Of a stretch of 54,360 nt of DNA, positions 51,248 to 54,360 are shown piece by piece. The stretch spans positions 1 through 54,360 of the forward strand of contig CALWHJ010000011.1 of NCBI GenBank assembly GCA_944380355.1. The letters run 5' to 3'. The stretch's first letter is position 1. Each line of letters starts with the position of its first letter. The translations under genes were made by a program, and so were the position numbers. Origin of the DNA: an uncultured Christensenellaceae bacterium (GTDB lineage Bacteria > Bacillota > Clostridia > Christensenellales > UBA3700). The notes beneath the pieces are model-generated. The model saw nothing but the letters and a program-made list of their open reading frames with translations. It made no database searches and was not told the origin of the DNA.

Positions 51248-53417
51248 CGGTTTTTGCCAGGGGGTAAAAAAGGCTGTAAACGTCGCAATGAATATGACTG
51301 AACCTGCCGCAGTGTACGGCAAGCTCATTCACAACGAGCAGGTGCTTGAAAAACTTAAAGAAAAAGGCGTAGATTGCATAGAAAATCTCAGCGAATTAGG
51401 CGACAGAAAACTTATCATACGTTCGCACGGCGTGGGTAAAGACGTGTATGATTATCTTGAAAAAAACGGCATAGATTATGTGGATTGCACGTGTATATTT
51501 GTCAAAAAAATTCACGATATCGTATATGAGAATTACCGGAAAGGCAAGCAGATAATCATTATCGGAAATCCGTCTCACCCCGAAGTTATCGGCATAAACG
51601 GTTGGTGCGGCAACAGCGCGATTATCTATAACGGAGAGAAAGATATCGTCTTTGATGATAAAAAAGAATACTGCCTCGTCGTGCAGACAACTTACGACCA
51701 TAACAAAGTCGAGCAATTTATTAATTTTTTACAAAATAATATAAAAATGCTTGATAGAAATAATACAATATGCTATACTACACTATGCAGACAAGAGGAG
51801 TGCGACAAACTCAGTAAAAACTGCGATTTAATGCTTGTTTTGGGTAGCAAAAACAGCTCTAATACTTCTAAACTTTTCGATATTAGTATTAATAATTGCC
51901 CGAATACGCATCTCATACAGACAATATCCGATTTACAATCGGTAAATGTAGCAAAAAATACAAAAATCGGCATAGTTGCCGGTGCATCAACTCCGCCAGA
52001 GTTGATTGAGGAGGTAAAAAATCTAATGAATGAATCTCAAGAAAATGTAAAAATTGAGAACGAAACTGCAAAGGAGGAGACTTTCGGCGAGCTTCTTGCT
52101 GCACAAAACACCAAAGCAATGAACTTGAAGCCCGGTATGACTGTTGAGTGTAAGGTTATATCTGCCAACGAAGACGGTATTACTGTAGACTTCCAGGGCA
52201 AAAAGGACGGTTTTGTTTGCAAAGACGATGCAGAAATGGACGGTGTAGAGTACAACCCCGAAAACTACAAGACGGGTGACGTATTCAAAGCCAAGGTTGT
52301 TGATAAGAATTCCAAATCCTTGCCTAAGGAGTATATATATTTTTCCAAGAAGGAAATCGACAGATTCAACAAAGAGAAGAGCGACGCTATCGAGATGCTC
52401 TCTCAGCCTGAGTTTAAACTCGAAATGAAAGAATGCGTTAAGAATGGTCTTAAGGGTTACTATGGCGGTTATACAATTTTTGTTCCCGCATCCCAGATTA
52501 AGATTGCTTACGTTACCGATGCTGATTTGCCTAAGTACGTAGGCAAGACTTTGAGACTCCGTCTTATCAAGTCCAACAAGGACGATGCTGACAAGGAAAT
52601 CGACCTCACCACCAAAAAGTCTTTGATTGCTTCTCAGAAAGTTATTCTCGAAGAAGAGCAGAAGAAGAAAGAAGACGAAATGTGGGCATTCTTCGAAAAG
52701 GATAAGATTGTCAAGGGTAAGGTTAAGAGATTTGCTGAGTTCGGTGCATTCGTAAACGTAAACGGTTTTGACTGTCTCGTTCACAACAGCGACGCTTCTT
52801 ACAACAAGAACACTCCCGCAAGCGAAGTTTTCGAAATCGGCAAGACTTACGATTTTATCGTACGCTATGTTAGCAGAGAAAACAACAAAGTTAAACTCGG
52901 ATATAAACAGCTTCAGAAGAAGCCTTACGAAATCGCTTTCGAGAAATATCCCGTTGGCAGCGTAATTACCGGTACTGTAAGAGACGTAAAAGACTACGGT
53001 GCATTCGTACTTATCGAAGACAATATCGACGGTCTTGTACCCGTATCCGAAATCTCTCACAGCTATACTAAGAATCCAGCTGACGTACTTAAGGTCGGTG
53101 ATACAGTTACCGCTCAAATCATAAGATTTGAAGACAACCGAATTACTCTTTCTATGAAGGCACTTATTCCTAAGGAAGAAAAAGTCGTTGAGGATACTGT
53201 TGTAAGCGAAGAAGATTATCAGGAAGCTAAAGAGAAGCGCGCTAAGAAGAACGCTAAGAAGTTTGAGAATTCCGTTGCTACTCAGGCTCCTGTAAAGAAA
53301 TCCAGAACAGCCAAGAAAGAAGAGGAAGAAGAAGTATCTTCTTGGTCCAGCGATGAAAACGCTACCGCTACTATGGCTGATTTATTCAAGGGTCTTAAGC
53401 TCGATATTAAAGACTGA
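51222..53417 (+). CDS. ispH: IspH (HMBPP reductase) fused to S1-domain protein RpsA
   Basis: A 731-residue fusion. Residues 1-280 are 4-hydroxy-3-methylbut-2-enyl diphosphate reductase, the last step of the MEP isoprenoid pathway. The three iron-sulfur cysteines are present (GFCQGV Cys12, DCTCIF Cys91, NTICYTT Cys184), as are the substrate-binding LIHNEQV, RSHGVG and NPSHPEV segments. Residues about 300-635 hold four S1 RNA-binding domains; the second is degenerate, and the last two are best conserved (GKVKRFAEFGAFVNV, GTVRDVKDYGAFVLIED). A charged C-terminal tail follows. This fusion is known in Clostridia. Its start overlaps the cmk-plsC end by 26 nt. Confidence 0.95.
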   Translation: MSVTVAKSSGFCQGVKKAVNVAMNMTEPAAVYGKLIHNEQVLEKLKEKGVDCIENLSELGDRKLIIRSHGVGKDVYDYLEKNGIDYVDCTCIFVKKIHDIVYENYRKGKQIIIIGNPSHPEVIGINGWCGNSAIIYNGEKDIVFDDKKEYCLVVQTTYDHNKVEQFINFLQNNIKMLDRNNTICYTTLCRQEECDKLSKNCDLMLVLGSKNSSNTSKLFDISINNCPNTHLIQTISDLQSVNVAKNTKIGIVAGASTPPELIEEVKNLMNESQENVKIENETAKEETFGELLAAQNTKAMNLKPGMTVECKVISANEDGITVDFQGKKDGFVCKDDAEMDGVEYNPENYKTGDVFKAKVVDKNSKSLPKEYIYFSKKEIDRFNKEKSDAIEMLSQPEFKLEMKECVKNGLKGYYGGYTIFVPASQIKIAYVTDADLPKYVGKTLRLRLIKSNKDDADKEIDLTTKKSLIASQKVILEEEQKKKEDEMWAFFEKDKIVKGKVKRFAEFGAFVNVNGFDCLVHNSDASYNKNTPASEVFEIGKTYDFIVRYVSRENNKVKLGYKQLQKKPYEIAFEKYPVGSVITGTVRDVKDYGAFVLIEDNIDGLVPVSEISHSYTKNPADVLKVGDTVTAQIIRFEDNRITLSMKALIPKEEKVVEDTVVSEEDYQEAKEKRAKKNAKKFENSVATQAPVKKSRTAKKEEEEEVSSWSSDENATATMADLFKGLKLDIKD

Positions 53418-53437
53418 TAACTCACGCGTTTTAGCTC

Positions 53438-53463
53438 TTTCGGGGCTTGCAAAAGCCCCGAAA
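53438..53463 (+). repeat. Strong hairpin downstream of rpsA, without T-tract
   Basis: TTTCGGGGCTT, loop GCAA, AAGCCCCGAAA: 11 perfect pairs starting 20 nt past the stop. It is followed by A-rich, not T-rich, sequence, unlike the other terminators here. It may be a 3' stabiliser or a weak terminator. Confidence 0.7.
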
Positions 53464-53491
53464 AAAATATCGCAAAATATAAGAAAATCTC

Positions 53492-53520
53492 TTGACAAAT
53501 CGCTTATTATATAGTATATT
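53492..53520 (+). promoter_or_regulatory. Promoter of the tRNA operon
   Basis: TTGACA (53492-53497), 17-nt spacer, TATATT (53515-53520), about 70 nt before the first tRNA. Confidence 0.8.
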
Positions 53521-53594
53521 TGAGTAGTCGCAAGAGTGGCGGAATACGATAGAGAAAGACAATTGAATGAGTTTTTGATATCGTTATTCAATGT

Positions 53595-53671
53595 GGGCCA
53601 TTAGCTCAGTTGGTTAGAGCAACCGGCTCATAACCGGTCGGTCCAAGGTTCGAGTCCTTGATGGCCCACCA
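53595..53671 (+). tRNA. tRNA-Met (anticodon CAT), CCA encoded
   Basis: Acceptor GGGCCAT/ATGGCCC, discriminator A, encoded CCA. The anticodon arm CCGGC/ACCGG flanks CAT, and the T-arm has GTTCGAGTC. The fully paired first acceptor base pair argues for the elongator rather than the initiator; the D-arm is ordinary. First gene of a five-tRNA operon. Confidence 0.95.
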
Positions 53672-53686
53672 CATTAAATACAAATT

Positions 53687-53763
53687 GGCTCGGTAGTTCA
53701 GTTGGTTAGAACGCTAGCCTGTCACGCTAGAGGTCGAGGGTTCGAATCCCTTCCGAGTCGCCA
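53687..53763 (+). tRNA. tRNA-Asp (anticodon GTC), CCA encoded
   Basis: Acceptor GGCTCGG/CCGAGTC, discriminator G (an aspartate identity base), encoded CCA, anticodon loop CTGTCAC, T-arm GTTCGAATC. Confidence 0.96.
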
Positions 53764-53778
53764 ATTTATAGAAGTTTC

Positions 53779-53798
53779 GGAGATTTGTATAAATCTCC
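53779..53798 (+). repeat. Spacer hairpin between tRNA-Asp and tRNA-Phe
   Basis: GGAGATTT, loop GTAT, AAATCTCC: 8 perfect pairs in the tRNA spacer. No T-tract follows. Possibly a processing guide; purpose unknown. Confidence 0.6.
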
Positions 53799-53806
53799 AA
53801 ATTTAT

Positions 53807-53882
53807 GCCTCGGTAGCTCAGTCGGTAGAGCAGGGGACTGAAAATCCCCGTGTCGGTGGTTCGATTCCGCCCCGAGGCACCA
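53807..53882 (+). tRNA. tRNA-Phe (anticodon GAA), CCA encoded
   Basis: Acceptor GCCTCGG/CCGAGGC, discriminator A, encoded CCA, anticodon arm GGGGA-CTGAAAA-TCCCC, T-arm GTTCGATTC. Confidence 0.96.
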
Positions 53883-53904
53883 CGTAATGGTGACGTAATA
53901 TCGT

Positions 53905-53980
53905 GCTGGTGTAGCTCAATAGGCAGAGCAGCTGATTTGTAATCAGCAGGTTGATGGTTCGATTCCGTTCACCAGCTCCA
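53905..53980 (+). tRNA. tRNA-Thr (anticodon TGT), CCA encoded
   Basis: Acceptor GCTGGTG/CACCAGC, discriminator T, encoded CCA. The anticodon stem CTGAT/ATCAG closes a loop with TGT. A tRNA-Thr species of this kind is the ligand class sensed by the thrS T-box at 2720-2940. Confidence 0.95.
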
Positions 53981-53994
53981 CATCAAAAATATAT

Positions 53995-54079
<85 letters not shown>

Positions 54080-54080
54080 G

Positions 54081-54116
54081 CTCGCTTCCTGACAAAGGGA
54101 GCGAGTATTTTTTTTG
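54081..54116 (+). terminator. Terminator of the tRNA operon, partly built from the repeat
   Basis: CTCGCTTCC (54081-54089), loop TGACAAA, GGGAGCGAG (9 bp, one wobble), then TATTTTTTTT. The first four bases are unique sequence, and the rest belongs to the direct repeat that starts at 54085. Confidence 0.8.
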
Positions 54117-54210
54117 CAAAAATACTCAACTTCATTTGTCAGTCGCTCGCTTAACCGACCAAACGAAACGGTATATATTCGACAAGCGAATAAAACCGTT
54201 TGTCGGTACT
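54085..54210 (+). repeat. Structured direct repeat, copy 1
   Basis: 126 bp, nearly identical to the copy at 54236. It holds two large inverted repeats: TGACAAA/TTTGTCA enclosing GAGTATTTTT/AAAAATACTC, and ACCGAC/GTCGGT enclosing AACGGT/ACCGTT and ATTCG/CGAAT. No reading frame of note. It begins six nt after tRNA-Tyr. Confidence 0.9.
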
Positions 54211-54235
54211 ATTTTAATATGAGAAGATAGAAATC

Positions 54236-54360
54236 CTTCCTGACAAAGGGAGCGAGTATTTTTTTGCAAAAATACTCAACTTTATTTGTCAGTCGCTCGC
54301 TTAACCGACCAAACGAAACGGTATATATTCGACAAGCGAATAAAACCGTTTGTCGGTACT
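54236..54360 (+). repeat. Structured direct repeat, copy 2, reaching the window edge
   Basis: 125 bp, differing from copy 1 by one T fewer in the T-run and one C/T change (CTTCATTT versus CTTTATTT). The 25-bp spacer 54211-54235 is unique. The array may continue beyond the window. Confidence 0.9.

Noticed and set aside
53702..53887. Short open frames across the tRNA cluster, including 53951-54154
   Set aside because: They coincide with tRNA genes and the direct repeat; the RNA structure explains the sequence.
54085..54360. CRISPR array at the right edge
   Set aside because: Only two units are seen, each about 125 bp and rich in inverted repeats, with a 25-bp spacer and no cas genes; dimensions do not fit.

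Overview
The window reads as a chromosomal core segment of an uncultured Bacillota of class Clostridia. It has low-to-moderate GC, AGA-rich arginine usage, strong purine-rich ribosome binding sites and TTGACA-N17-TATAAT type promoters. The gene order is the classic Firmicutes one: ytxC-thrS-infC-rpmI-rplT, secDF-recJ-rel-dtd-MBL-hemZ, rpsO-pnp-ylxY-M16 protease, ftsK-pgsA-rimO-cinA-recA-rny, scpA-scpB-(DUF2953)-gerW-dacB-rluB, and cmk-ispH-rpsA. Sporulation-associated genes (ytxC, gerW/ytfJ, a DacF-type carboxypeptidase, an isolated Spo0A output domain and a possible SpoIIM relative) suggest a spore-forming ancestor; whether the organism still sporulates cannot be told from this window.

Layout. 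1-1560: a hairpin/terminator at the edge, tRNA-Leu and an M29 aminopeptidase, both genes on the minus strand with good promoters. 1760-8830: ytxC, a threonyl T-box followed by thrS, a metallophosphoesterase, then infC-rpmI-rplT behind an attenuator leader with an AUU start codon for infC, a TrmH-type methyltransferase and a DUF1292 protein. 9025-19013: protein export (secD, secF), then recJ-rel-dtd-MBL hydrolase-hemZ tightly packed. 19136-24700: rpsO, pnp, ylxY, M16 protease and a GNAT acetyltransferase. 24780-31810: ftsK, pgsA, rimO, a truncated cinA and recA. 31970-33730: rny. 33760-36140: a minus-strand pair (Spo0A output-domain protein, membrane protein) divergent from a D,D-carboxypeptidase. 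36220-41775: site-2 protease, scpA, scpB, DUF2953, gerW, dacB, rluB. 42110-47500: a five-gene biotin-dependent, sodium-pumping decarboxylase cluster. 47676-49695: surE and a flavoprotein. 49716-53417: a CMK-PlsC fusion overlapping an IspH-S1 fusion. 53492-54116: a tRNA operon (Met, Asp, Phe, Thr, Tyr), followed by a 125-bp direct repeat that runs to the window edge.

How it works together. Most genes serve translation (thrS, infC, L35, L20, S15, S1, dtd, rimO, rRNA/tRNA methylation and pseudouridylation, tRNAs), RNA turnover (pnp, rny), DNA repair and chromosome segregation (recA, recJ, ftsK, scpAB), the stringent response (rel) and the envelope (secDF, pgsA, plsC, carboxypeptidases). The metabolic exception is the decarboxylase cluster, which encodes two different carboxyltransferases, one biotin carrier and one membrane pump, so carboxyl groups from two substrates could be routed through the same carrier.

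Best candidates for a second look: the orphan Spo0A DNA-binding domain whose recognition-helix arginines are replaced, with its membrane-protein partner; the double-carboxyltransferase sodium pump with an enlarged beta subunit; a matching TTGCAA-N4-TTGCAATA element at two promoters; two promoters placed so close to ATG that the mRNAs should be leaderless; a 20-bp hairpin burying a start codon; and the structured direct repeat beside the tRNA operon. I saw no CRISPR array, transposase, prophage or clear defence locus.
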